Positions 16,305 to 24,377 of a DNA stretch of 33,799 nt are shown piece after piece. A program made the position numbers and the translations under genes. The notes under the pieces were generated by a model. It saw only the letters and a list, made by a program, of their open reading frames with translations, did no database searches and was not told where the DNA came from. The DNA comes from Enterococcus sp. (GTDB lineage Bacteria > Bacillota > Bacilli > Lactobacillales > Enterococcaceae), in assembly GCF_022711995.1 (NCBI RefSeq), contig NZ_JALAHI010000003.1, positions 1 to 33,799 of the forward strand, read 5' to 3'. The stretch's first letter is position 1, and each line of letters starts with the position of its first letter.

Positions 16305-18014
16305 TTATTCAGCTCCTTTCTGAGTCTCAAAAATTTCCTGATAAATCGGATTGTTGGCAGCTAACTCTTTATGGGTACCTACGCCAACCAGACGACCTTT
16401 ATCCAACACCAGAATACGGTCTGCATTCACAACAGAAGCAATTTTCTGTGCAATGATGATCGTGGTGGTTGCTTGCAGTTCTTTTTCAAAGGCTTCACGA
16501 ACCAGTTTTTCCGAACGAGCATCCAATGCACTGGTACTATCATCTAAAATCAAGATTTTCGGTTCCCCGATGACACCGCGTGAGATAGACAATCGTTGCT
16601 TTTGGCCACCAGAAAAATTACTGCTTCGTTCCGCTACTGGCGCTTCAAAACGGTTCGTCAATTTTTGAATAAACTCGCTTGCCTGTGCGATTTCTGTGGC
16701 ATGAGTCATTTCAGGGACAGTGGCGTTCTTTTTGCCGTGGCGTAAATTTTGAGCGATGGTTCCAGAGAAAAGAATCGCTTTTTGTAGAACAAAGGAAACC
16801 GTTTGACGTAAGCTTTGTTCATTTACTTCTCGCAAATCGACGCCTCCAACACGCACGGTTCCTTCCGTTGGGTCGAACAAACGAGGAATCAATTGAGCTA
16901 ATGTCGATTTACCAGCACCCGTTGCTCCGACGATCCCAATCATTTCCCCAGGAGCGATCGAAAAATTGATGTCCGTCAAAGTATTTTTCTCATCCCCAGG
17001 ATAACGGAAAGAAACATGCTCGAATGCCACACTACCAGCTAATTCTTGCTGCGGAACATCTTTGTAGGCCAAGTCTGGTTCGGTGGTCAGAATTTCTTTC
17101 AGCCGTTTGAGAGAGACTGCCGCCCGAGAAGTCATCATCATCATCATTCCGCCGATAATGATCGCCATCATGATCTGCATCAGATAATTCATGAAAGAAG
17201 CGATTCCGCCAATCAATGTCGGATCATCTTTTGCAAGGTCGCTGACAAAGAAGATGGCGCCTACGACTGCTAAATTGGCAGCCAACATAAAGGAAGGAAT
17301 CATCACAGAAAATAGCGTACCAACGATGATGTTGTGTTTCGTCAGCTCATCACTGACTTTCGTGAAACTGCTCAATTGATTTTTTTCTTGAACAAATGAT
17401 TTCACCACCCGAATCCCTAAAAGATTTTCTTTTGCTGCACTATTGATTTTGTCAATCAAATTTTGAATGATCATGAAATGTTTGCCCATCTGTGTAAAAG
17501 AAAGACCAGTAATAATCACTACTGCAACGATCAATGCGACGATCACCCACCAAAGTTGAGGCATCGTGGTCATGGCTAAGATAAAGGCACCAATAAATAA
17601 GAAAGGAATCCGAAACAACGACTGCAAGGAGATCATCACTAAATTTTGAATTTGGGTGATGTCATTGGTCAATCGGACCACCAGATTTCCCGCTGAGAAT
17701 TTCTCAATATTACCAAACGAGAAAGTTTGGATTTTACGAAAGGCTTCTTCACGAATATCCGCACTGACTCCTTGCGCTACTTTGGCTGAGAAAATGGTAT
17801 TGATGACCCCAGCCACCAGCCCAAATAGAGCTAATCCAATCAACTGGACCCCAATCGATTTCATTTCATTGTCGTCTTCTTTAATAATTGCTTCTAGTAC
17901 CTGTTGCAGTAGCTTGGGCTGCCATAACGTGGCGACGACCATGATAGCAACAGAAACCAGCGCAATGAAGACAGCGCCTTTGTACTTCTTTACATGGCGT
18001 AAAACAAGATCCAT
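16305..18014 (-). CDS. efrA: ABC multidrug exporter half-transporter, EfrA-like
   Basis: 569-aa half-transporter: six membrane helices, then a nucleotide-binding domain with Walker [10 protein letters not shown] and a normal signature FSGGQKQR. Walker B ends ILILDD, so the catalytic Glu is Asp492, and the H-loop His is Gln523 (IIIAQKI). This site should bind but poorly hydrolyse ATP; EfrB supplies the competent residues, as in other heterodimers. The ATG at 18014 has AAAGGAG 11 nt upstream; a GTG at 18026 overlaps the ribosome site. Divergent from a TetR gene that likely controls it. Confidence 0.8.
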   Translation of the reverse strand: MDLVLRHVKKYKGAVFIALVSVAIMVVATLWQPKLLQQVLEAIIKEDDNEMKSIGVQLIGLALFGLVAGVINTIFSAKVAQGVSADIREEAFRKIQTFSFGNIEKFSAGNLVVRLTNDITQIQNLVMISLQSLFRIPFLFIGAFILAMTTMPQLWWVIVALIVAVVIITGLSFTQMGKHFMIIQNLIDKINSAAKENLLGIRVVKSFVQEKNQLSSFTKVSDELTKHNIIVGTLFSVMIPSFMLAANLAVVGAIFFVSDLAKDDPTLIGGIASFMNYLMQIMMAIIIGGMMMMMTSRAAVSLKRLKEILTTEPDLAYKDVPQQELAGSVAFEHVSFRYPGDEKNTLTDINFSIAPGEMIGIVGATGAGKSTLAQLIPRLFDPTEGTVRVGGVDLREVNEQSLRQTVSFVLQKAILFSGTIAQNLRHGKKNATVPEMTHATEIAQASEFIQKLTNRFEAPVAERSSNFSGGQKQRLSISRGVIGEPKILILDDSTSALDARSEKLVREAFEKELQATTTIIIAQKIASVVNADRILVLDKGRLVGVGTHKELAANNPIYQEIFETQKGAE

Positions 18015-18029
18015 CTTTAAACACACTCC

Positions 18030-18078
18030 TTTACAGTTTGACAGGCATTATTTAACACTGTAAAATAAAGCCGGACAA
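18030..18078. promoter_or_regulatory. Divergent efrA/tetR promoters over a palindromic operator
   Basis: Plus strand: TTGACA (18038-18043), 17 nt, TAAAAT (18061-18066) for the TetR gene. Minus strand: TTGTCC (18073-18078), 17 nt, TTAAAT (18050-18055) for efrA. Both overlap an inverted repeat, TTTACAGT (18030-18037) and ACTGTAAA (18057-18064), a likely TetR operator allowing control of both directions. Confidence 0.6.
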
Positions 18079-18131
18079 TAATTTACCATTTTTAGAAAAA
18101 TGTTGCAAGCGAACAAAGGATGATTTTTTTT

Positions 18132-18788
18132 ATGGAACAAAAATTATCAAAAGAAGCAATTATTCATGCGGCTTTTGCCTATTTAAAAGAGAACCCGGAC
18201 CTTTCTCAATTGACTATGCGCAAATTAGCAAAAGAACTCTCGGTGCAAGCCCCGGCTTTGTATTGGTATTTCACGAATAAACAAGAACTACTGCAAGCAA
18301 TGGCAGAAACGATGGAAAATGAGCTGCCAGATGCCCCTGCCGGCCCGTGGCAAGAACAGCTGCAAAGCTTTATGGCCAACTACTATGATCTTTATCTCCA
18401 GTATCCCTGTGGGGCGGAATTAGAGATTCATACGATTCCTTCCTATCCTAGCCGACTGCTACATTTAGAGCAAATGATCACTATACTGATCGAAGCTGGC
18501 TTCTCTCCCGCTCAAAGCAACCAAACCGTTCAAGCATTGTATCATCTGTTATTGGGACACTTACTCGATCGTCAACAAGAAGATCGATTGCGAGCAAAAA
18601 TTATAACTGGCGATGAAAAGTTACAAGCCCATGTTTCCACTATGCGCAACTATGTTGTTGAAAATCAGTTAAAGGGGATAGCGGAAGGCATTCAGCAACG
18701 CAAACAAATCGACGAACGGCAAGTTTTTTTGGAGAGTATCGCAATCTATCTCGCCGGTTTAAACCAGCGAATCCCCCCTCTCAAATAA
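18132..18788 (+). CDS. TetR-family regulator of the efr exporter
   Basis: 218-aa repressor: N-terminal HTH (about 8-50) with LTMRKLAKELSVQAPALYWYFTNKQELL, the classic TetR DNA-binding stretch, and a helical ligand/dimer domain resembling TetR_C of tetracycline-repressor-like proteins. Divergent from efrAB with a shared palindromic operator, so it probably represses both and is relieved by an exporter substrate. The ATG at 18132 has GGA about 11 nt upstream; an ATG at 18120 sits on the ribosome site itself. Confidence 0.8.
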   Translation: MEQKLSKEAIIHAAFAYLKENPDLSQLTMRKLAKELSVQAPALYWYFTNKQELLQAMAETMENELPDAPAGPWQEQLQSFMANYYDLYLQYPCGAELEIHTIPSYPSRLLHLEQMITILIEAGFSPAQSNQTVQALYHLLLGHLLDRQQEDRLRAKIITGDEKLQAHVSTMRNYVVENQLKGIAEGIQQRKQIDERQVFLESIAIYLAGLNQRIPPLK

Positions 18789-18865
18789 AAAACACCAACG
18801 AACCTCAATAGGTTTCCTTTAAATCGTCTTCCGATTTTGAGGTAAGAGGTTCGTTGGTGTTTTTT
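18787..18865. terminator. Bidirectional terminator between tetR and mmcQ-like gene
   Basis: CACCAACGAACCTC (18793-18806) pairs perfectly with GAGGTTCGTTGGTG (18846-18859); A and T runs flank both ends. The 39-nt apical part holds a smaller TCGTCTTCCGA arm. Serves two convergent genes. Confidence 0.85.
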
Positions 18866-18866
18866 G

Positions 18867-19259
18867 CTACATTTTTTTAAGGGCTGCTACTTCTTCTTTT
18901 TGTTTTTTTGTCAATTTCTGATAAACCAGTTCATAAGAGGTCAGTATCAACTGCTCTATTTGTTCATCCGTGACCTCATCTGCTGCCAGTCGAATAGAAT
19001 TCCAGTGGGCTTTATTGGCATAGTATCCGGGAATGATCGTTCCTGGATATTGTTCCCGCAATTCTTCATTGACTTCCGGTTTATTTTTCAACGTAATGAT
19101 CGCATCGTCCGTTGCTTCCGGACTCATCATACCAAACTGTTTGCCAATCAAGCCAAAATAAATCGTTCCCCAATCCTCGCGATAAGCCACATTAGCCCCT
19201 GCCAATGATTGACCATAGCTTTGCAGGCGATCGATTCGCTGTTGAATCTGATGATTCAT
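18867..19259 (-). CDS. MmcQ/YjbR family protein
   Basis: 130-aa small protein with the CyaY-like fold family pattern: YREDWGTIYFGLIGKQFGMM near the N-terminus, and YYANKAHWNSIRL, where WNSI is the typical core of MmcQ/YjbR proteins (usually HW..V). The role in cells is not settled; DNA binding has been proposed. TAGGAGGG 7 nt before the ATG gives a clear start. Single gene. Confidence 0.72.
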   Translation of the reverse strand: MNHQIQQRIDRLQSYGQSLAGANVAYREDWGTIYFGLIGKQFGMMSPEATDDAIITLKNKPEVNEELREQYPGTIIPGYYANKAHWNSIRLAADEVTDEQIEQLILTSYELVYQKLTKKQKEEVAALKKM

Positions 19260-19345
19260 ACTCGTCCCTCCTATTTGAAACTGATTTTTTCTTTAGTGTA
19301 CCATATCTTAGCGGGTTTCTTTCATCATCAAGCTGTCGGTATAGA

Positions 19346-19375
19346 CAAAAAAACAGACCCGCTAAACGAGTCTGT
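19346..19375 (-). terminator. Intrinsic terminator of the LysM gene
   Basis: On the minus strand ACAGACTCG pairs with CGGGTCTGT (9 bp, one G-U) around a 5-nt loop, followed by seven T. It lies 25 bp after the stop at 19400. Confidence 0.8.
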
Positions 19376-19399
19376 AAAATCTTTGAATGATTGGATTGC

Positions 19400-20005
19400 T
19401 TAGTACCAACCGTTTGCTTCCCAGAATGCTTTTGCAGCAGACCAAGAACCATAACGTGATGCAACATAATTATCGGCTACTTTTTCTTGGTTGGCAGCTG
19501 AATAATCCCCATTTAAGTATGAGTTAGTCAACTGATAGCGACCATAGTATTGACCATTTGTTGCTGTGTAAGAACCGCCAGATTCTTTGTTTGCGATCCA
19601 TTCTTTAGCAGAAGCTTCTGAACCAGTTGCTGCAGAACTTGATGCCGATGTACTAGCACTTGTTTGTTGGCTGCTGGCTGGCTGTGAAGCTGGTTGTGAA
19701 GCTGGTGCTTGGTAAGTTGATTGTTCAGCAGCTGCTGAAGAGTTTTCATTTGAATAGCTTGCATCATCTGTTGGTAAAACAAGGGTTTCACCTACATAGA
19801 TCAAGTTTTTATCCGTAATGCCGTTTGCTTCAACAATTTTGTCAACGGCTTCTGAGGTACCAAAATAGTTATAGGCAATCGTAGATAATGTATCTCCAGA
19901 TTGGACCGTGTATTCTTCATCAGCAAACGCATCTTGTCCACCTAGAAACACACCCAGACCTGCAAGGACAGCTGTACTAAGCAAAACAGTTTTCAATGAC
20001 TTCAT
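19400..20005 (-). CDS. Secreted LysM protein with Apf-like C-terminal domain
   Basis: 201-aa exported wall protein. Signal peptide to about Ala28 (QDAFA-DEE), LysM domain at 31-77 (YTVQSGDTLSTIAYNYFG), an Ala/Ser/Gln/Pro linker with PASQ repeats (about 80-130), and a C-terminal domain (132-201) with KEWIANKESGGSY, YYGRYQLTNSYLNGDY and AFWEANGWY. That last domain matches Lactobacillales Apf-type surface proteins and is lysozyme/transglycosylase-like, with Glu in NKESGG as the expected acid. It probably binds and trims peptidoglycan. GAGGAG before the ATG fixes the start. Leader of about 137 nt. Confidence 0.82.
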   Translation of the reverse strand: MKSLKTVLLSTAVLAGLGVFLGGQDAFADEEYTVQSGDTLSTIAYNYFGTSEAVDKIVEANGITDKNLIYVGETLVLPTDDASYSNENSSAAAEQSTYQAPASQPASQPASSQQTSASTSASSSAATGSEASAKEWIANKESGGSYTATNGQYYGRYQLTNSYLNGDYSAANQEKVADNYVASRYGSWSAAKAFWEANGWY

Positions 20006-20148
20006 AAAATAATTCTCCTCATCTTGTAGCGTTTATAGTCTGTCGTAGGAGAAACCTCCAACGCATAGATTAGTCTAACACCAGAGAATATTTCATAGGT
20101 AAAGTTCTCGTTACAGATGATTACGAATGCGTCGAGTTGCTTACGTTT

Positions 20149-20178
20149 CGTATAAAAAAAGATACCCTTTTAAATCAA
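20149..20178 (-). promoter_or_regulatory. Possible promoter of the LysM gene
   Basis: On the minus strand: TTGATT (20173-20178), 18-nt spacer, TATACG (20149-20154). It predicts a leader of about 137 nt to the ATG at 20005, with a GGAG-TTT-CTCC hairpin inside the leader. The rest of the 377-bp gap holds only the next terminator. Confidence 0.4.
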
Positions 20179-20292
20179 AGATAGTAGAGCTTTCAAACAT
20201 AAGCAGACGTTATTTTATATTTCCTAGCGAAATTTATCTGCATTTTTTCTTTGGTTTGTTACAAATCCGGAAATATTACATATTCCCGTAAC

Positions 20293-20380
20293 AAAAAAAG
20301 CTACAGCTGAAAACGATCTTCCAATGCTCGCTTTTAGCGTGGCCATTGGAAAGACCTTCTCAAGTCCTGTAGCTTTTTTT
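20293..20380. terminator. Long composite terminator after the permease gene
   Basis: AAAAAAAGCTACAG (20293-20306) pairs perfectly with CTGTAGCTTTTTTT (20367-20380). Inside, CTTCCAATG pairs with CATTGGAAAG (one bulge) and a small CGCT/AGCG hairpin caps it. Active in the minus direction for the permease gene ending at 20383; symmetric, so also able to stop plus-strand transcription. Confidence 0.8.
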
Positions 20381-20382
20381 GA

Positions 20383-21729
20383 CTAGATCTTAGCTTTTTT
20401 TACTGGAATCAACTTATTCATCACGATAGCCGCAATTGCACTTAACGCAATCGGTGAATCCAATAAATATTGAAGAAATTGCGGCGTTTCTTCTTTGATT
20501 TCCGCTGGCATAAACAAAAGACCAATGGCTAAAATCAATGGAACCCCAATAATATAAAGCTCCCGTTCAGAAAACTCTTCATTTTTGATCACTCGGAAGC
20601 CGCTAAGCAAAATGATAACACAGACAACTGCGAAGACGCCACCGATTACCGCTGATGGTACGGCATGGATCAACGCGGATAACTTGCCAACAAATGATAA
20701 GAGGATAAACCAGCAGGAAGCCATTACGAAGACTTTTTTGCTGGCAACCCCGGTAATGGAAATGATGCCGGCATTTGTTGAATACCCCGTCACTGGTGTC
20801 GTTCCTACTAAAGCAGCCACCAGACAACCGATGCCTTCTCCAATAACGCCTTTGTTGATTTGTTCGTCGGTCACCGTTTCTTCAGTCACAGAGCTGACTG
20901 CATACCAAGTTCCTGTTGTTTCTGCGAGTAATACCATATAAATCACCAGCATCGTCAAAATAGCTGAAACATCAAAGTGAAGACCATAATTGACGAAAAT
21001 AAGTTTAGGCAAGCTGAAAAATGAAGCGTCTGCAACCGATTGGAAGTCGACCCCACCCATGAACCAAGCAATCAGTGTACCGATCATTAAGGCAATAATT
21101 ACTGAACTGATCCGGAAATATTTCCCTAGACGTGGAAAATAATCTCCTAGCATAGAAAACAATACTAAGATTGCGGCAGTTACAGCAGCTAAAAACATAT
21201 TTTGGTTAGCCGATAATGTTTCAGTAGCTGGATAAATGTTGCTGGTAAAAGCTGTAGGTAACAATGTCAGTCCAACGATCATGATAATCGTCCCACTGAC
21301 GATCGTGGGAATAAAGTTGCGGACAATGTACTTATAGATCCCCGTCATTCCTAAAAGAATCACGGCCAGTGCACCAACTACACTTGCCCCTAAGACAGTA
21401 TCCATTCCTTGCGCCCCAAAATAAATACCAATGATCGCTCCGACTGGAACAAAGGATGGTCCTTGACAGACCGGCAGTTTTAAGAAAAAGAGGACTTGGA
21501 TCAGCGAAGCAATCCCAGCACCTAAAAAGGTAGATTGGATCAGTCCGGCTGCATCCGACGAGCTCATCGCAACAGCAGTAGCAATAATAAAGGGTGGGAC
21601 ATACACATCCATTGCCAACACGTGTTGTAAGCCAAGAACAATTGCTTGTCCTAAAGGTATATCTTCATTCATTCCGATCGTTAAACGATTACTTCTGGTT
21701 TCCACAGTATCAATCTCCTCATTTTTCAT
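20383..21729 (-). CDS. NCS2-family xanthine/uracil-type permease
   Basis: 448-aa membrane permease of the nucleobase-cation symporter 2 family with 12-14 hydrophobic segments. QAIVLGLQHVLAMDVYVPP near the N-terminus is the family start motif, and GTTPVTGYSTNAGIISITGVASKK is the substrate-site region. Coupled to guanine deaminase, so guanine or xanthine uptake is likely. The ATG at 21729 overlaps the deaminase stop by 11 nt and has AAGGA 10 nt upstream; a GTG at 21705 with GAGGAG 9 nt upstream is an equally plausible start. Confidence 0.82.
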   Translation of the reverse strand: MKNEEIDTVETRSNRLTIGMNEDIPLGQAIVLGLQHVLAMDVYVPPFIIATAVAMSSSDAAGLIQSTFLGAGIASLIQVLFFLKLPVCQGPSFVPVGAIIGIYFGAQGMDTVLGASVVGALAVILLGMTGIYKYIVRNFIPTIVSGTIIMIVGLTLLPTAFTSNIYPATETLSANQNMFLAAVTAAILVLFSMLGDYFPRLGKYFRISSVIIALMIGTLIAWFMGGVDFQSVADASFFSLPKLIFVNYGLHFDVSAILTMLVIYMVLLAETTGTWYAVSSVTEETVTDEQINKGVIGEGIGCLVAALVGTTPVTGYSTNAGIISITGVASKKVFVMASCWFILLSFVGKLSALIHAVPSAVIGGVFAVVCVIILLSGFRVIKNEEFSERELYIIGVPLILAIGLLFMPAEIKEETPQFLQYLLDSPIALSAIAAIVMNKLIPVKKAKI

Positions 21730-23077
21730 GTACTTTTTTTCCTTGCACCCAGACCTGACGAATATTCTCGGCGGTTGCTAAGTATAAAATCTTTTGTAAT
21801 TGTTCTTTTGGTTGGTTAAACACCCCAAAAGCTGGTAATGGATTACCAGAATAACAAGTATCGATCACTTGAAGATCACAAGCATAGCCTTCTTTAACAA
21901 GTCCGATCGGCAGACGCAGTGCTTCACCTCCACCTTTTGTTGCCAGTGAGAAGGCATCAATGACTGAGATGCGCGAATCTGCGACACCGCGATTTGCTTG
22001 GGGCAATGTAACATCCACCCCATCTTCCAGCATCCGGGAAGACATGACTGCTTGCTTGATATTGTCATACAAACTTGGAGAAAAGCCGCCGGAGATATCT
22101 GTGCCTAAGCCAATCGTTACGCCTTGTTCTTTAAGCCGTTTGATAGGAATCACGCCATTGGCAAAATAGGCATTGGAAATCGGGCAGTGGGCCACAGCGG
22201 AACCTGTTTCCACAAAGATCTCCCCATCTTTTTCATCGATAAAATTACAATGAGCCATCACAGATTTTTCTCCCAGTAAACCAAAATTCCGCAAGACTTC
22301 TGTGTCAGTTTTACCAAATCGTTCCAATACGTGATCGTGTTCCCATTGTCCTTCACTGCAGTGGGATTGTACATGGACATCGTATTTTTGTGCAAGTTGT
22401 CCTAACCCCGCCAAGCCTTCGTCGGTACAGCTGGGAACGAATCGCGGAGTCACGACAGGATAAACTCCTTGCTGGGTCGTTTTTGCCAACTTTTGAACTT
22501 CTTTAATGAAGGTTTCTGTCTCTGCTAATGCCGCAGCAGTGGAGGCATCCCGATAAAAATCAGGGTTCGCGTTGGGATCATCCATCACTACTTTCCCCAC
22601 TAATCCACGCTGACCTTTTTCAGCACAAATCTTAGCTAATTGTAAACTTGCCTCCAAATGAACAGTGGCAAAATAAAGAACCGTTGTTGTTCCTCGAGCA
22701 AGTAATTGCGCAACTAAATCTTGATACACCTCTGAAGCAAAATTTGGATCTGCGTATTTTGCTTCTAGCGGGAAGGTACACTCATCTAGCCACACATTCA
22801 ACGGCTCATCCAATGCAACACCGGCTTGCGGCCATTGGGGTGCATGGACATGCAAGTCGACAAATCCCGGTAAGAAATACTGTCCTTTCTTCAATTCAAC
22901 CAGTGTTCCTTGTCGCGCTGTGTCCATCCATTCTGGGTAGTCGGCTTGCTCTTTTGTCACGACCCTTTCGATCATCCCTTCAGGATTCACGCAAATCAAG
23001 GCATCTTCCAAGTATTCCAGTACGCCGTCTTCTGGTGTATGAAAAACAGATCCTTTAAAATAGTTTGATATTGACAT
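21719..23077 (-). CDS. guaD: Guanine deaminase
   Basis: 452-aa amidohydrolase that converts guanine to xanthine and ammonia. Metal-binding HVH (His76, His78) in PGFVDLHVHAPQWPQAG, QSHCSEG with a further metal His, AHCNF, and the late LGTDISGG with the metal/catalytic Asp. Family length is about 440-450, so it looks intact. AAGGAG 7 nt before the ATG fixes the start. The gene is first in a two-gene operon with the NCS2 permease and has candidate PurR boxes upstream, suggesting use of guanine as purine or nitrogen source. Confidence 0.85.
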   Translation of the reverse strand: MSISNYFKGSVFHTPEDGVLEYLEDALICVNPEGMIERVVTKEQADYPEWMDTARQGTLVELKKGQYFLPGFVDLHVHAPQWPQAGVALDEPLNVWLDECTFPLEAKYADPNFASEVYQDLVAQLLARGTTTVLYFATVHLEASLQLAKICAEKGQRGLVGKVVMDDPNANPDFYRDASTAAALAETETFIKEVQKLAKTTQQGVYPVVTPRFVPSCTDEGLAGLGQLAQKYDVHVQSHCSEGQWEHDHVLERFGKTDTEVLRNFGLLGEKSVMAHCNFIDEKDGEIFVETGSAVAHCPISNAYFANGVIPIKRLKEQGVTIGLGTDISGGFSPSLYDNIKQAVMSSRMLEDGVDVTLPQANRGVADSRISVIDAFSLATKGGGEALRLPIGLVKEGYACDLQVIDTCYSGNPLPAFGVFNQPKEQLQKILYLATAENIRQVWVQGKKVHEK

Positions 23078-23180
23078 ATCGTTTCTCCTTGTACTGTAAA
23101 TTTATCAACCAATGATTTGGCAATCACAACCTGCCCATTCATTTCCAATACTCTTTATTAAAATAAGCATCAACGGTTTT

Positions 23181-23208
23181 ATTTTACATCCATCCATAAA
23201 TTTATCAA
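23181..23208 (-). promoter_or_regulatory. Promoter of the guaD-permease operon
   Basis: On the minus strand: TTGATA (23203-23208), 16-nt spacer, TAAAAT (23181-23186). Start near 23174, leader about 97 nt. Two PurBox-like sites lie immediately upstream. Confidence 0.55.
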
Positions 23209-23210
23209 TA

Positions 23211-23256
23211 AAAACCGTACATTATTTCCGTCTTTATTTGTGGAATGTTCGCTTTT
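23211..23256. promoter_or_regulatory. Pair of inverted PurBox-like sites upstream of guaD
   Basis: AAAACCGTACATT (23211-23223, plus strand) and AAAAGCGAACATT (23244-23256, minus strand) each differ at one position from the PurBox AWWWCCGAACWWT and face each other over 20 nt. Their centres lie about 43 and 76 nt upstream of the inferred guaD start, where lactic-acid-bacterial PurR acts as activator. Confidence 0.45.
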
Positions 23257-23261
23257 TAGAC

Positions 23262-23428
23262 AAAAAAAGAGACTATGCCATAAGTCTCCTACAAGTAATA
23301 CTATCCGAACAGTAACTATTAGTGCTCCTGCGGTGCAGGGGCTCCTCGTCGAAAAAGTCTGAGGAATCTATCGCAATAGCATATGATTCGGTTTCACTCG
23401 TTGGAGGATGACTTATGTCACAGTCCCT
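23262..23428 (-). repeat. 155-nt structured repeat, copy A, 3' of aguC
   Basis: Core 23271-23425. It matches the core of copy B (29319-29473) at about 142 of 155 positions without gaps and in the same orientation. Read on the minus strand, terminal arms GACTGTG-A-CATAAGTC and GACTTATG-G-CATAGTC pair (one mismatch, one G-U), an inner arm TCCAACGAGT/ACTTGTAGGA continues, and a GC-rich 7-bp hairpin (CCCCTGC/GCAGGAG) lies in the middle. A T tract follows at 23262. It begins 10 bp after the aguC stop and likely ends that operon. Confidence 0.8.
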
Positions 23429-23437
23429 TTCCTTCAC

Positions 23438-24367
23438 TTAAAGTTGAATGGTGGTGCCGCTGGTACCCGTTAAGGTTTCTGAAGCTTTTTCCAGTGAGGC
23501 AATCACTGCTTGCCGGCCTTTTTTTGAGGCAGCAAAATCGATTGCTGCTTCTACTTTTGGCAACATACTTCCAGGAGCAAACTGATTTTGCTCAATATAG
23601 GCTTGCATGTCAGCGACAGTTGCCGTGGTCAAGCCTTGCTGATTTGGCTGACCATAGTTGACAAAGACTTGCTCAACAGCGGTTAAGATAATGAAGATAT
23701 CCGCATCGATCAGTGCTGCCATTTTGGCTGCAGCGAAATCTTTGTCAATCACCGCATCGACTCCTTTGTAGCGCGTTCCTTCATACACCACTGGGATACC
23801 GCCACCGCCACATGCAATCACCACTTGACCTGCATCTACTAATGTTTTCAGACTGATTTTTTCATAAATGTCCACGGGTTTTGGTGAAGGAACCACCCGT
23901 CGCCAGCCTCGGCCTGCATCTTCTACATAAACGTCGCCACTTTCAGTCATCAGTTGCCGGGCTTCGGCTTCACTGTAATAACCACCGATGGGTTTTGTTG
24001 GATTCATAAAGGCTGGATCAGCCGGATCGACCACCACTTGTGTCAGCATGGAAACCACCGGAATATTTTCCAATCCACGAGCAACCAACTCTTCATCAAT
24101 CGCTTGTTGCAAATGGTAGCCGATGTACCCTTGACTCATAGCTGTGCATTCAGGAAATGGCATGACGTCTTCTTGCGTTTTACTGGATTCTTCAAATGCT
24201 AAACGGATTTTGCCCACTTGGGGACCATTTCCATGGGCAATCACCACGTGATGGCCGTCACTGATCAGATCAGCAATCGATTTTGCTGCTACTTGGGCTT
24301 TGGTCAATTGTTCGTGCGCAGAATTGCCTAAAGCATTTCCACCCAACGCGATGACAATTTTTGACAT
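23438..24367 (-). CDS. aguC: Carbamate kinase of the agmatine pathway
   Basis: 309-aa cytoplasmic kinase making ATP from carbamoyl phosphate and ADP. IVIALGGNALG at the N-terminus, AHGNGPQVG, IACGGGGIPVV and the catalytic PGSMLPKVEAA region are all present; full length. AGGGGGAG 4 nt before the ATG at 24367 fixes the start although the frame is open to 24424. Last gene of the agu operon, 10 bp after aguA; its 3' end meets the structured repeat copy A. Confidence 0.9.
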   Translation of the reverse strand: MSKIVIALGGNALGNSAHEQLTKAQVAAKSIADLISDGHHVVIAHGNGPQVGKIRLAFEESSKTQEDVMPFPECTAMSQGYIGYHLQQAIDEELVARGLENIPVVSMLTQVVVDPADPAFMNPTKPIGGYYSEAEARQLMTESGDVYVEDAGRGWRRVVPSPKPVDIYEKISLKTLVDAGQVVIACGGGGIPVVYEGTRYKGVDAVIDKDFAAAKMAALIDADIFIILTAVEQVFVNYGQPNQQGLTTATVADMQAYIEQNQFAPGSMLPKVEAAIDFAASKKGRQAVIASLEKASETLTGTSGTTIQL

Positions 24368-24377
24368 AAAACTCCCC

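Noticed and set aside
20006-20290. WalR box or c-di-AMP riboswitch upstream of the LysM gene
   Set aside because: TGTAAC-like hexamers occur but not with the required 5-nt spacing, and the riboswitch core is absent.
23078-23260. Guanine riboswitch before guaD
   Set aside because: The conserved purine-aptamer loops and a following terminator are not visible; PurBox-like sites explain the region better.
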